Origin: Endothia cerciana
Taxonomy: Eukaryota > Ascomycota > Sordariomycetes > Diaporthales > Cryphonectriaceae
Length of the DNA stretch: 64,000 nt
Assembly: GCA_026119935.1 (NCBI GenBank)
Contig: JALRMH010000083.1
Span: forward strand, 1-64,000
Direction of reading: 5' to 3'
A model generated the notes under the pieces. It searched no databases. It saw nothing but the letters and a program-made list of their open reading frames with translations, and was not told the origin of the DNA. The translations under genes and the position numbers were made by a program. This document shows positions 32,866-44,146 of this stretch, in pieces (within the stretch, counting starts at the first letter, position 1; the number at the start of each line of letters is the position of its first letter).

Positions 32866-34217
32866 ATGACGAGGCATGGCACGTTGGTACTGGCTGGCCT
32901 CCTTGGCTCCGCCCTCGCAAAGTGGCAGACCGTCGACGAGGCTGGCTTCCGAAAGGCGGTGCAGGCGAACGACCAAACACTGGTAGCATGTAAGTCATAG
33001 AATGACACTCGTTACGTGCCATGTGCTGGATTCTGACCGAAGGGCATTGCAGACATTCATGTAATCACTCCCCATGCCCTGTCCTTGAATACATCTCCTG
33101 ACCTAGGCTGACGTTGGGATCGGGTTCAGGGCGCCGGGTGAGCCGTCCCCTCCAAATTGGACTTGTGGCCCGTAATTGCGTCCCTGACGAGCGGCAGCAG
33201 AAGCCTGGACGCCTTCTGGGGAGAATGGTCTTCCGTCCAGAGCTCAGAAGAGGAGGGCACAGTGATCAGCGTTGACTGCTCGGCGAGCCAGGGCCTCTGC
33301 CGCGAGCTCGACGTCGCGTCTTTCCCGAGCGTCAGGCTGCACGGGCAGAAGGGGCATTTCGAGCGCTACCGCGGCGCGAGAAAAGCAAAGGAGTAAGTCA
33401 TCATCAAAATCAGGTCAGGCGTGCTGCCGTAAGGCCGACATCGAGCGTATTAGGATCGCCGCATATCTCCGCCGCATGTCACGGCCGGCAGTCTCCCTCC
33501 TCGACGCCGGCAACGCATCCTCCTTCGCGTCGGCAGATGGTGTCGTCGTCGTCGCACACGTGGGCGGCGAGGATGCGGCCCTGGAGGAGCGCTTCACGAA
33601 CGCGGCACGGCAGTACCGCGACCGGTACTCCCTCGCGATACGGCGACGGGAGGCTGGCGGGGCCTCCCTGGAGTGCGCGAACAACGTGGACCTCGAGCGG
33701 TACTCGACCACGGACCTGTCGGATCCGCTGGCCATTGAGAGCTTCATCCGGGACTGCGCGCGGCCCTTGGTCCCCGAGTTCACCAGGCGCAACGAAGGCG
33801 AACTCACCAAGGTAGATGAGCCCTCAATGGCCCTTCCCGACTGCCCGCCATATACGCTGACCGGTGCAGACGGGCAAGAGCATAGTACACTACCTCACCT
33901 CGTCTGACGAGGATCGCAACTTCTACACCCGTGCCGTTCGGGCACTCGCGAAGAGGTACCGGGAGTATCTCTCCTTCGTCACGACGGACGTGGGCGAGTA
34001 CCCCGAGATGGTCTCCATGCTGGGCCACATGGAAGGACACAACAATGTCCTGTCTGTCATCAGCCCTGCCAACGGTATAGTCTTCCCGTACCGTGGGGGG
34101 GCCATCACGGCGGAGGGGATCGAGGCATTCCTCACGGACATCAGTTCAGGCAAGGTGAAGCCATGGGACGGCGTCCTGGCGCAAGCGAGTGGGGGCATCA
34201 CGCACGAAGAATTATAG
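32866..34217 (+). CDS. PDI-like ER protein without CxxC active sites
   Basis: The best model has six exons: 32866-32989, 33053-33060, 33130-33137, 33201-33392, 33454-33811 and 33870-34217, giving 345 residues. Two exons are only 8 bases, but every intron (57-69 bases) has a GT donor, a branch-like CTGAC or GACATC, and an AG acceptor, and all phases agree. A signal peptide (MTRHGTLVLAGLLGSALA) is followed by a thioredoxin-like domain (SVDCSASQGLCRELDVASFP), then b-like (MSRPAVSLLDAGNASSF) and b'-like (KSIVHYLTSSDEDRNFYTRA) domains. There is no CxxC motif and no C-terminal a' domain; usual PDI is about 500 residues. It ends THEEL, an ER-retrieval-type signal. A redox role is unlikely. A chaperone or P4H-partner role is inferred from the neighbour. 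Confidence 0.78.
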
Positions 34218-34736
34218 AGCCGGTTGGTGACCTAGCGCTCATTATTGATATCCCTGAATTCGAGGAGACCCTGATAGAATCCGCACAACGGCTCTATGGG
34301 TATGATTGTATTACCAACGAGAAGGAACAAAAATAGGGGTACATGGAGGGGCCGATCTTTACCTTGCAGTAGACGCCGGCGTCACTTGGGGGCCGGAACA
34401 TCTACCATGGACCTGATTTCCGTTGACCATCTTGATGTCCCCAGTGCAGCGCGTGTAATCTAGTAGCGTACAGAAGAGCCCGTGAGCATTCGGGCTCTCG
34501 GCCCCCCCAAAATTGATAGACGAAAGCACGCTCGAGAAGGCTTCAATCCGTAGCTTAACTAGGTACCTACCGAACGGAGCGAGGCTTCTCACAAGGTGTC
34601 AGGCAAACCTGCCTATCTGTCCCAGCTCTCATGCACCAACAGAACCGACCTCGGTGATGAGGACTACCGAGTCTGGCTGTAGGGTGTACTGTCCAGTATC
34701 TGTCTCTACTCACCCTGAGCCGCAGTACTGGCTGCT
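34218..34736. other. Intergenic region
   Basis: This is the 3' region of the PDI-like gene. No gene is recognised. Confidence 0.5.
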
Positions 34737-35069
34737 TTATTGCAATGCGGTCGCGTCCGACGCCCCGGAAGCCCCGGTGGGGAGATCATGCCTGCCTGGC
34801 ATCAGTGGTGCGTCACGGTGATTGTTGCTCCGCCCGCAACTGGGGGCGCTGGATACGGGCGAGACGGTGACGGTGACGGTGACGGTGGCGGTGGCGGTGG
34901 CGAAGAGGATGGCTGTCACCGAGCGCGCCGGCGTTGAGACGTGTCCAGCAGTGGCGGTAAGGGTACTGAACTGAATAGCTGTAGCGCTCGCCGCCGCAGT
35001 GTCCGAACCTGGGCTGCCCGGCAGCGAGGAGAGGCTGAGCGGGAGGAGCAGGTATGATAGGATACCCAT
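34737..35069 (-). CDS. Hypothetical small secreted Ser/Thr/Ala-rich protein
   Basis: ATG 35069 opens a frame of 110 codons that begins with a plausible signal peptide (MGILSYLLLPLSLSSLPG). A Thr/Ala/Ser-rich body follows, including an ATATATVTVTVTV run encoded by a GACGGT/GGCGGT repeat. The composition resembles O-glycosylated surface peptides. There is no family match and no splice evidence, and the repeat may create an artificial open frame. Confidence 0.3.
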   Translation of the reverse strand: MGILSYLLLPLSLSSLPGSPGSDTAAASATAIQFSTLTATAGHVSTPARSVTAILFATATATVTVTVTVSPVSSAPSCGRSNNHRDAPLMPGRHDLPTGASGASDATALQ

Positions 35070-37648
35070 GGCCGATGTGTGCCTTTCAAGAAGGGCTCTG
35101 GCTGAGGGAAGGATGATGAGGGGGAGGGGGTGGCCCAGAGTCTTCAACCCTGCTATTCTTCTTCGCTGCTTTTGTGTCGTGACTGTGGTCTAATGTGGAT
35201 GTGGACTCCACCGGTGAGCAGCCACTGGCAAGCTTGCGGCCGGGCGCTCGTCCATATAGCAGCGCGGCTTGCCAAAACTGGACATGGCCCCTGTTGTCTT
35301 CACGACAATGCCATTGATCCAAGTTTCTGGGACAACAAGGAGAGCCGCTGATACGCATAGCGAGAAGGCACACCTTTGAGCGTCTTTGTTCACAATCCGA
35401 GAGCAATGTGTGCTGTTGTTTGTTGTTCACCCGGCTCCCACCATGGCTTTCCTTTACCAACCTGGCCCCATGAACTTCCGAAAATAGACCTGAGCTGTCT
35501 GAAGAACCAAGGAGACTGGCTGACTGGTCAAAGCAGGTCGCGGGAAATTCTCACCATTCCGCCACATACCTCAGATCGGCCTACCATTAATTACTACCTG
35601 CCCAGAGGCAAGCTGACAGTCCGGCGAGGCCAGCTCAGAGCAGAAGCTGTTACATACTATGGTACAAGCCTCCCTAGTGAGAGAGTCTGGCAGGATAAAT
35701 CAGTAGGTGTATATATATTCACTAATTTATTTATCTAAATTTTTATTTTTTTTGGTGCATGTGTCCGCCCGCTACGTAACGAAAACACGTCCGCGTCTGC
35801 AGCGCTAGATGACGCAGCACTACATGACCGCAGAACTCAGTTTCCCCCCCCCCCCCCCATCCTCCGGCCATCCCGTCCCTTGGCGCTGCTTGGTTGTCTC
35901 AAAGAGCATCCCGGGCACGTGCCTGGGTTCCCCTCGGAGATGATCAGGGGATGAGGCTGAAGCTGTGGTGGGAGGTCAGATCATGCTGCCGTGTCCCGGA
36001 ACCTTACTGCGCGCGGGTGGTAACCCAGATGATCCCGCAGAAACCGCCTGGAGGGTTTGTCGAGGGTTGGTTTGGCGCAGCCTGTACTGCTGCTCTTTGC
36101 TGCTCTCTCTCTCTCTCTCTCTCTCTCCCCCCCCCGAGGCTGCCCTTGTGTATGAAGGGTAGGCATGTGGGTACTCTATCCTGCTCAAAGACAGCAAGCC
36201 AGAGGAGGATTTGACACTTTCGGTAGGAAGTGCTTATCTCGTCGTAGAGACGGCCAGACTGTCGCCAGTACTGTGCACCGAGATAAGGTCCTGGGCTGAG
36301 ATACTAGGTAGTATGTAGTATAAGATCTATCTGGTGCTCTGTCCATCCTGGGCGCGGATGGCTTCCGACGGGGATCTGGGTCAGACCACCAGACAGCCTG
36401 CACCTGGTAACAGATTCTTAGAAAGAGCCTAGCCTGAGCGCCTCAAGTGACCTCAGGGGGGGGGGGGTGCCACGCCGAGCCCCACCAGAGTGGTCGTTCC
36501 TCAAGAAGAACTCCCCCATCCCCCCCACCTCGTCATCGCCCTGTCACCGACTCCCCCGTGTCTGATGCAGGACGAGATCCCCCAATGCACACACACACAC
36601 ACACACACACACCAGAGGGGACGGATGACTACCCGTGTTTCTGGTCCAGTCAGGTCGTCCTTATTACTATGTAGATCTTAGATCTCCCCTTGGGTCCGGA
36701 TCTGTTCCCCCCTTCTTCCAACGAGGATCGTCCGGCCTTGCAAAACGTACCTACGTCCTCCCCACACATACGCGACGAACACACCTCGCACTGTCACATC
36801 GTGACCATTCCCACCACGGCCCGGTGGCGGGATTTCCGGCGGCCACACTTCCACAAAAACCCCCTAACCCCCCCCCCCCCCCAAAAAAAAAGGGCTCTCG
36901 TGATTGTTGCATTGCGCAGCAGCAGAGGTGCGATACGCAAACGGCAAACAAAAGCGCCGAGTTAAGGCGCCCAGCCATAGTGCCAAAAAGTCAAAAAAAG
37001 CCAAAGGGGGTCTGAGCCTGGGCTAACGCTGGTCACCGGGTACGGAGGACGAGCCAAAGCAGCCAACCGGCAGACTGGGGCCTCAACACGTGGGCTCTCG
37101 GACCACTCACCCACCCACTCAGCCTGACCTCTTCCCCCCCCCCCCCCTTCACCCAATGCGACCCGACCCGCTTCGGTTTCGACGCTATTGGTGCTAAACC
37201 ACAACCTCCCACTGCGAACGCAGACGCCTTGCAGCCCAGACCTGGCAGGGTCTTCCACAGCCCAGGAGCCCAAGAAGCCCAGAGCCCCCCGCCCCGTCCC
37301 TCGTCCTGCTGCGCTGCCACATAATACCGCCGCCCGCCGGGTGTTCTCCCCGACGCCTTCGAATCCGACGCCGCAGCCCCAACATCGCCTCCCATCCCAC
37401 CTCGACCGAGAGAGGGGCCAGAGAGAGAGAGAGAGAGAAAAGAAGAGAGTGAGGGAAGAGAAGAGGAGGGAGAGGGACAGAGAGGGACAGCCTCCCACGT
37501 TTTCTGGGGTCCCTGAGGCCCCTGGGATACTGGTCATCCTCCCCTCCCACCCCCAGACCCGACCGGGCCCTTCTTAAGGGCTCCTGAGGCCCTCGCGACG
37601 CAGCCTCGCCCTGTCCCTCCGTACTTATCGTACAATGCTACGGAGACC
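35070..37648. other. Gene-free region with several microsatellites
   Basis: No gene is supported over 2.6 kb. Simple tracts are (CT)n at about 36103-36127, (CA)n at 36588-36613, a C-run then A-run at about 36872-36890, and (GA)n at about 37418-37438. The right end is the promoter and 5' leader of the Pho80-type cyclin. Confidence 0.6.
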
Positions 37649-38141
37649 ATGTTGACTCGCTCCCCCGTGCCTGCAAGGTCCCCAAGCGCCTCACCCAGCT
37701 CCTTCCACACCACCCGCTCGCACAACCACGGCCACCCTCACGCTTTCCACTATGCGCCCGCCTCCCCACAGAAACGCTCCCCCAAGCCGCCGACTGCTGT
37801 TTCGCGGCGGCAGTCGTCGTCGTCGTCGTCGTTGTCGTCGACAATAGCATCGCCGCTGGGCCTGAACAAGGCCTCGCAGCCGCAACCCCCGCCGCCCAAC
37901 AGGTCACAGGCACAACCACCCGACCGGCCCGCGACCTATGTCGCCGTCGACGCCGCGACCCAGTACTCTCCCATGGAACCCTATGATTACTTCGCCACGC
38001 CGGACGCCCACTCCTCATCCCCCTCCGCCTCGGCGACCGCCCGGCCGCTCCCGGCAGCAGGAGCACCACCATCACCACGAACAGCGATACCCAACAACCC
38101 CCAGGCCGGCACCGGCGATGCCCACCCACATGAGGCGCCCG

Positions 38142-38172
<31 letters not shown>

Positions 38173-39215
38173 CGCCGCCGCCGCCGCCACCAACAGCAGC
38201 TCGGCGGTAGCATCCGCCGCGACACCGGGCCCCGCCGAGGAGCCGCCCATGCTCAAGGCCCCGCACCCGCTCTCGCCTAACAAGCGGCGGAACTCGCAAG
38301 GGCCCGGATCGCTGGTCGGGGAGGCGTCCGGCGCCGGGGGCGGCCGCGCGGCCGGGGCGGTCCCGAAGCGCGTGAAGCCCGACGCCGCGCCGCCCAAGGT
38401 CCTTCCCGTGCGGTACGAGCTGTGCGCGATCGAGGACATCGTGGTGCTGATCGCCAACATGCTGGCCGAGCTGATCGAGACGAACGACGCGCTGGCCATG
38501 AGGTCGGGGCACCTCACGCGGTTCCACAGTCGGTAGGCTACAACCACCCCCCCTTTGTCTTCTTACAATTTTTTATTTTTTTCTTCTTCTTCTTGTTCTT
38601 CCTCTTCTTCTCCTCCCCCCACCTTTCCCTGGTGGGGAGACCCCTCTTCTGTACGGCATGGGCTAAACGGGAGAGGACAGGACCGCGCCAGGGATATCAG
38701 TCCTGGACTACCTCCACCGCCTCGCCAAGCACGCCACCCTGGCCCCGCCCCTCCTCCTCTCCATGGTCTACTACATCGACAGGCTCTGCGCCCTCTACCC
38801 GGACTTCACCATCAATACCCTCACCGTGCACCGCTTCCTCATCACCGCCGCCACCGTCGCCGCCAAGGGCCTGTCCGACTCCTTCTGGAACAACTCCACC
38901 TACGCGCGCGTCGGCGGCGTCCGCGTCGCCGAGCTCAAGCTGCTGGAGCTCGAGTTCCTGCACCGGGTCGACTGGAAGATCGTCCCGGACCCGGACGTGC
39001 TGGTCGCGTACTACCGGGGCCTGGTGCAGAGGAGCCCCGCGTACGCGCTCGAGGACGAGGTCGGCGAGGAGGACGACGGCGAGGGCCAGGCGGACGAGGG
39101 CGACGAGACGGAGATCTCGGACGATGTGGGTGAGGAGGAGGACAACGACGACGACGACGACGAGGGCGGGGCGTCCGCCCGGGGGAAGCCGCCAGATGCG
39201 GCAGCCCGTGCGTAG
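37649..39215 (+). CDS. pho80: Pho80/Preg-type cyclin for the Pho85 kinase
   Basis: Exon 1 is 37649-38532 and exon 2 is 38681-39215, joined in phase 2, giving 472 residues. The cyclin core starts at about residue 250 (VRYELCAIEDIVVLIANML) and continues after the join with ISVLDYLHRLAKHATL. It then contains SMVYYIDRLCALYPDF and LTVHRFLITAATVAAKGLSD, ending near VDWKIVPDPDVLVAYY. This matches the Pho80/Neurospora Preg cyclins that, with Pho85, hold the phosphate-starvation response off. The N-terminal 250 residues are low complexity, with Ser, Thr and Ala runs (a Thr run then an Ala run from a triplet repeat at about 38143-38190). The C-terminal tail is very acidic. The phosphate role is inferred from the family. 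Confidence 0.92.
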
Positions 39216-39601
39216 GCGTTGACACACCGCCGCACGGGGCCGGGCTGGGGAATTCTCGCGGCCAGGTCGTCCGCCTCAAGGCGACAAGACGGCCGCCGGC
39301 GGATGTGGCGCGTCGGGGGTGATGGAAGCTGTAGGCCGGGGGGGGGGGGGGTTGGCCGGGAGACTTGTGTGTATTATATGTCACGCTGTGTGGCCCACCC
39401 CTCCAGACTGCTCGGGACGAATCGAGACGGGACGCAGCTCGATCTCTTCATTCTGCATTTGCACCCGGACAGGACGCATGCGGGACACGCCCTGAAACCA
39501 AAGTAGAAGCATGCGATGAATCTATGTGTTATGAGGTCCCCAGTTCATATCATCTGACAGGGCTGGGCTCCCTTGTTAACGACAAGGCCCCGGTGGTCTC
39601 C

Positions 39602-39638
<37 letters not shown>

Positions 39639-40395
39639 GGACCCCCGACCTCTGCTATCAGGAACGAGTCCCGACCACGACTCTTTTTTTGGGGGGGGGG
39701 AGGGGGGGGGTTTAATTCCTTGGCACCGCCCAAGAGACCCGATCTGGTCCCGGAGTTGCAAGGCCGGATAAAAAGGGACATACATGCATGCCCCCTTCCG
39801 AACTGCTGACGGGGCAGGATCGTCTCTGGCGCAGGCGCCGAGTTCCAAGTCTTGAGGGGGGGTGTGGGACAGGAGGGCATTCATGTATGTGTGTGTGTGT
39901 GTGTGTGTGTGCATGTATTGATTGATTGTGCACGTACGGGTACCTATATGCTAGCTATCCAAGACTCCAGCCTGGCTCAGAACCAGCGCGCGCCCAGCGT
40001 TGAAACCCTGAAACTCCATAACCCATCTATGTCAGTCTGCCGGTCAGTTAGCCAGTCAGTCAGTCAGTCAGTCAGTCAGTCTAGGCATCTATCCTGGACG
40101 CCCTTCCACCCATCCAGGCCGGCGTTTGTGCGCGGCAAACCCTGCGCCATGAGCTAACACAGCCCATCTGCGAAGCAGAAGGCCATGCAGCAGTGTAAGA
40201 GAGAGAAAGAAAGAAGGGCGGAATTCAGGACTAATGTTGATTTCGGAAAGGCCATGGTCCGTACGGGTCAGGAATAGATGCTGCTCCGGAGATGGTCCGG
40301 CCCATCTTTTCGTGGTTGGCGTCCCTCCAACCGTCCGAGGTGTCATGGCGGCCCTGTTCCACCTGCCCGCAGTGCAGCCGGGCTATCACCAGCCC
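39216..40395. other. Intergenic region with four-base and two-base repeats
   Basis: This is the convergent gap between the cyclin and the CTL protein. It contains a G-run at about 39340-39351, (CTGT)n at about 39600-39639, another T/G-run at about 39684-39711, (GT)n at about 39886-39912 and (CAGT)n at about 40053-40080. No gene is seen. Confidence 0.7.
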
Positions 40396-42737
40396 TCAGT
40401 ACTCCGCACCATCCCAGTTCGTGCCCCTGCCTCGGCCACCAAACAACTGCGCGGCCTCCATGCAGTACCCTCCACCGCCGCTGGCCATCTTCGTCTCGCT
40501 GCCGTAGCAGATAATGACGGCATCCACGATCGAGCTCAATATGCCCTCCATTGCCCCGAGGATGCCCCAGCCAATGAAGCTCGCCACAAGGCCAACCACA
40601 TACGCATAGGCACTCCCCCGGGGACTGCTCTCCGGGGTGGAGACGCTCAGCTGCCGTGCCGTTATCACCCAGCCGGCGAAGCCCAATCCCGTCGCCATGA
40701 TGAAGCGGGTCGCGTGCAGGAGGAGTTTCGCAAGGCGGTAGGGCAGGAGGGGCGCCGAGCCGCGGTGCTTGAGGGCGCGGGGCGTGAGGGTCGTCGTCGG
40801 CGCTTGCGGGCCGAGAAAGTCCATCTGGCTCAGGCCCCGGGCGGAGTCCACGAGGGGCTGTGAGTGGATGGCAGCGTAGGTGAGCGTGAGGGGGTTGGTC
40901 ATCGCGACGATGGAGGTCGGGATGAGCGTGTAGAAAAAGGCGGTGATGATGCCGGCGATGCGCCTGTGCAGGACGAGGAGGGGCAGTCGCACCACTATTG
41001 CCAGGAGGGTCGAGAGCGAGATCGTACCGAAGATGGTCGTCACCGAGTGGTTCAATGCGGCCACAACAATGTCTCGGGATGCCACCTTCGGGACAGCATT
41101 GCGATGGAAGTACCACTGGGACACCGTCGCAGCTGTAGTTCCTCGCTGAACCCCCGCGATCATCGACAGCGTCCAGAGGTACATCGTGAGGAAGTATGCG
41201 CCGAGCCACCAGCTTGAGGCCTGGATGATGTACTTTGACAAGGTCCCGGAATATGAACCGCCCAGGAAGACCCTCGTGAACATTGCAAGCCATGCCCACG
41301 TCCAGAAGACGATCATGGCGAGGGCACCCATGCCGACGAGGACTAGCGCGTTGTTCGCGGCGAGAATTCGGCTTGAGAACTCGAGGATCGCAATGGACGA
41401 GGTAAGCGCACGGCGTCCCTTCCACACCATGTAAGTCCATACCAGCGCGAAGAAGCCCGGGATTGTCGAAGCCCATCTCATGACGATGTCCTGCAGGTTC
41501 GATCCGTTCTCGGGCCCTTGGAAACTTGAGACGAATGGGTATATCGAAAACGAAAGCATGATGACCGGGACAGCGACCACTATCAGCGCGACCAGCGGTC
41601 TGACGAAGTATCGCAGGGCTGCCAGCCACACGAACGATACTATGACCGCAACCAGGGTATCCACGGCCAGCAAGCTGAATGATGCTCGCAGAACCGTATA
41701 TATCGTATCTCCTATCGGCCTCGACTTGTTCGGGGCCGTCGTGTGAAGCCATACCAGGCTGAACGTGGCAAACATGGACGCCAACGCGATAATATAGACC
41801 CAAGCAAAGAAGGCATCGTGCTTAAAGACCTCGCCCTGCGGCGGTGCGTGCCCGGCACCTGGTCCGGCATTATCGGAGGAAGGGGCCCCAAGTTCCGAGT
41901 CTTGTACAGAACCCCGGCGTAATGGTACCCGCGCAGGGCCGGTGGTGCCGCGTAGCTTCTGGAGGGCAGGGGGGTGATCGTCGACCGATGCCTCCATGGT
42001 CAGGTCTGCTGGTGGCTCGCTGTCTGCTATCGTCGATTCGAGGCCAACATCCTCCATCCTCCCCTTCCCAGAAGAGTCGCTGCTGTTCGAAGCTACCCTC
42101 TCGAGGTCCTCGTGACCACCCCGCCCGACACCCTGCTCGGGCCCTCTCCGCGCGAAGCTGCTCCTGGGCCCATTCCAGCTACTCTTGATGCCCCGTATGT
42201 GCGCCCGGCCCAGGAATGCCCTGCTCTCCTCCTGGCCCTGGCCCTGCTCCAGCGAGCCCCGGCTGCCCTCGTCCTCCGGCTCCGTGCTCTCCTCCAGCCG
42301 ACTCGTCTGGAAGACACGCCGCGACTGCTGCAGGGCATAGAGGTCCACGGCCTCCCGGTCGCGCTCGTCCTCGTCCTCCTCTTCCCGCAGCTCGTCCCTG
42401 GCGCTCTGGAACAGGGGGGCGTCCTGGGTGGTGGAGTAGCGTGAGGCGAAGGTGAGATGGCCGAAGCGCGAGGCCGCGGGCTGATAGGGGTTGTTGGCGC
42501 GCGGTGGCCCTAGGAATGAGCGGCCGCCATGTCTTGATGCTCGCGAGGACCAGTCGCCCGGGGGCTGTCGCTGGGCTTGTGCGTCGCTGTTGTCGGTCTG
42601 GCCCTGGAAGTTGGAGAGGCGGGATTGTGACTGGGCCAGGAACCTCGACGCATCTGGACAGGAGGGGTCAGGATGCAGTCCTTCTGATGGCGTGTTGACT
42701 GCGGGGCAGTAGGCAGGAACTCACATTCCGAAAACAT
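40396..42737 (-). CDS. Choline-transporter-like (CTL/PNS1) membrane protein
   Basis: A 13-base first exon (42737-42725) joins in phase 1 to exon 2 (42653-40396), giving 756 residues that begin MFSEYASRFLAQSQSRLSNF. About 270 N-terminal residues are cytosolic, charged and Gln/Ser-rich. About ten membrane helices follow, starting FFAWVYIIALASMFATFSL and including LVAVIVSFVWLAALRYF. The conserved CTL region includes YFHRNAV, VVAALNHSVTTIFGTISLS and ICYGSETK. The family covers choline transporter-like proteins and yeast Pns1, located at the plasma or organelle membrane. True choline transport by fungal members is not established. Confidence 0.87.
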
Positions 42738-44146
42738 GTTTGAGGTCCCTCTGATCCAGGCTTATGGGCGAGCCTTGGACCGGTGATGGCGGGTCAGTCT
42801 GGGGATTGCGGTGTAGGCAGCGATGCTCGCCAACGCAAGGCGGGATGACGTTTGGAAGGGCCTGTGCCTATGCTGCTGCTGCTGTGGAGAAGATGGGACT
42901 GCGGGTGTCCGCTATCTCTCTCTGAGCGCAGGACAGAAGGGAGGATAGAAAGGTGCGTGCGAGGGACAAAGGAGAGGCGCCGGGACACGTCACGTCGTTT
43001 GTCTGCAAGCCGATCTGATGTCTGAAAGGAGAGGAGGCTGCTTCAGGGTGTCTCTAGGAGATAGACGACGGGTGGTGCGGTGTCCGGGAGTTTGAGAGGG
43101 AGTAGAGGAAGTACTGCAGGGTCTCTCTCCCGCTGGCAGGGAGCCGAGGCGGTATGACTGAACCGTGGACGCTTGAGCCTTGTGTGTGTGTGCTGGCCAC
43201 CGCCCGTGATGTGGCGGCGCTGGTCACTGTTAGGTGTGTGCCTGTGGTCTACAAGGTCCAGGGGATAGAAATGCAGCCTTTCGGCGGCTTCGCAAGTCGG
43301 GTCACCGATCGAACCAACCCTCGCGTCCTCATTCTCATTGCCCCCTCACACGGCAAGAAGGCAGGCAGGCAGGTTTGCCTGTGATGCAAGGTTCTGAATG
43401 CGAGCAGCCCAGGCAGCCTACCGCCTACGTACCATGTATGCTAGCACGGGTAACAGTTACTACATACATAGTATCTAACTCCCTTGGCCCCTCCCTACTT
43501 GTGGTACCGTAGTACCACCGTACCAGACATAGCAGGGTCCGGGAGCTGTTATCACCCTGTACCTTGACCCGTTATCAGTAGTGCTCCCTCCCCCCCTGTC
43601 CGGTCTGGTCCTCCTGACGTTATCGCCCGCCGCCTACCACACTCTGTTTCCCTCCCCCGCCTACCATGTAACTCCAGTACCCTGTTGTGATCATCGGTTC
43701 TTTACTCGACGTCAGCCCTCTTGCTCCACGGGAATGTGAGACCATCTCGTGCTCAACCTCCTGCTCCCTCCTTCCAGCTTCCTCCTCCTCCTTGTCTCTC
43801 GACGGTGCTGAGCTTGTGATACCAATCTCCCCTGGTCCTGCTCTGTGGCCTCCTTCCCCCTCGTGCGAGACCTATCAACAAGTCGGCGCTCTTGACTGCT
43901 CACGAGACCTGCTGTTTCAACTCCTAGACTCAGCTCAGCCCCCCCCCCCCGTCCTCCTCCGAAAGACCAACCTCGCCTGATCCCGTCTCGTCCAGGCGAC
44001 TCTTTGCTCGTCCACGCCAGAAACACCGGGAAGTGGTCATATTCCTGCTGAGTTCCGAACTGCACCTAGGACACATCTCTCAAGGTCACACCACCACCAC
44101 CACCACCACCACCACTCACCCCCCCCCCCAAGAACCAACCGCCCTC
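42738..44146. other. Divergent intergenic region, CTL protein / Rab GTPase
   Basis: This 1.4 kb gap holds both promoters. It includes a small inverted repeat GTGGTAC-cgta-GTACCAC at 43501-43518, a C-run at about 43941-43950 and (CAC)n followed by a C-run at about 44091-44129 just before the Rab start. No gene is supported. Confidence 0.6.

Noticed and set aside
36962..37577. Long overlapping open frames on both strands before the cyclin.
   Set aside because: They follow GC-rich and GA-repeat sequence in the cyclin leader and have no family features.
40343..41803. A 486-codon minus-strand frame.
   Set aside because: It is a shadow of the CTL membrane protein in another frame; the CTL frame has the membrane helices and family motifs.
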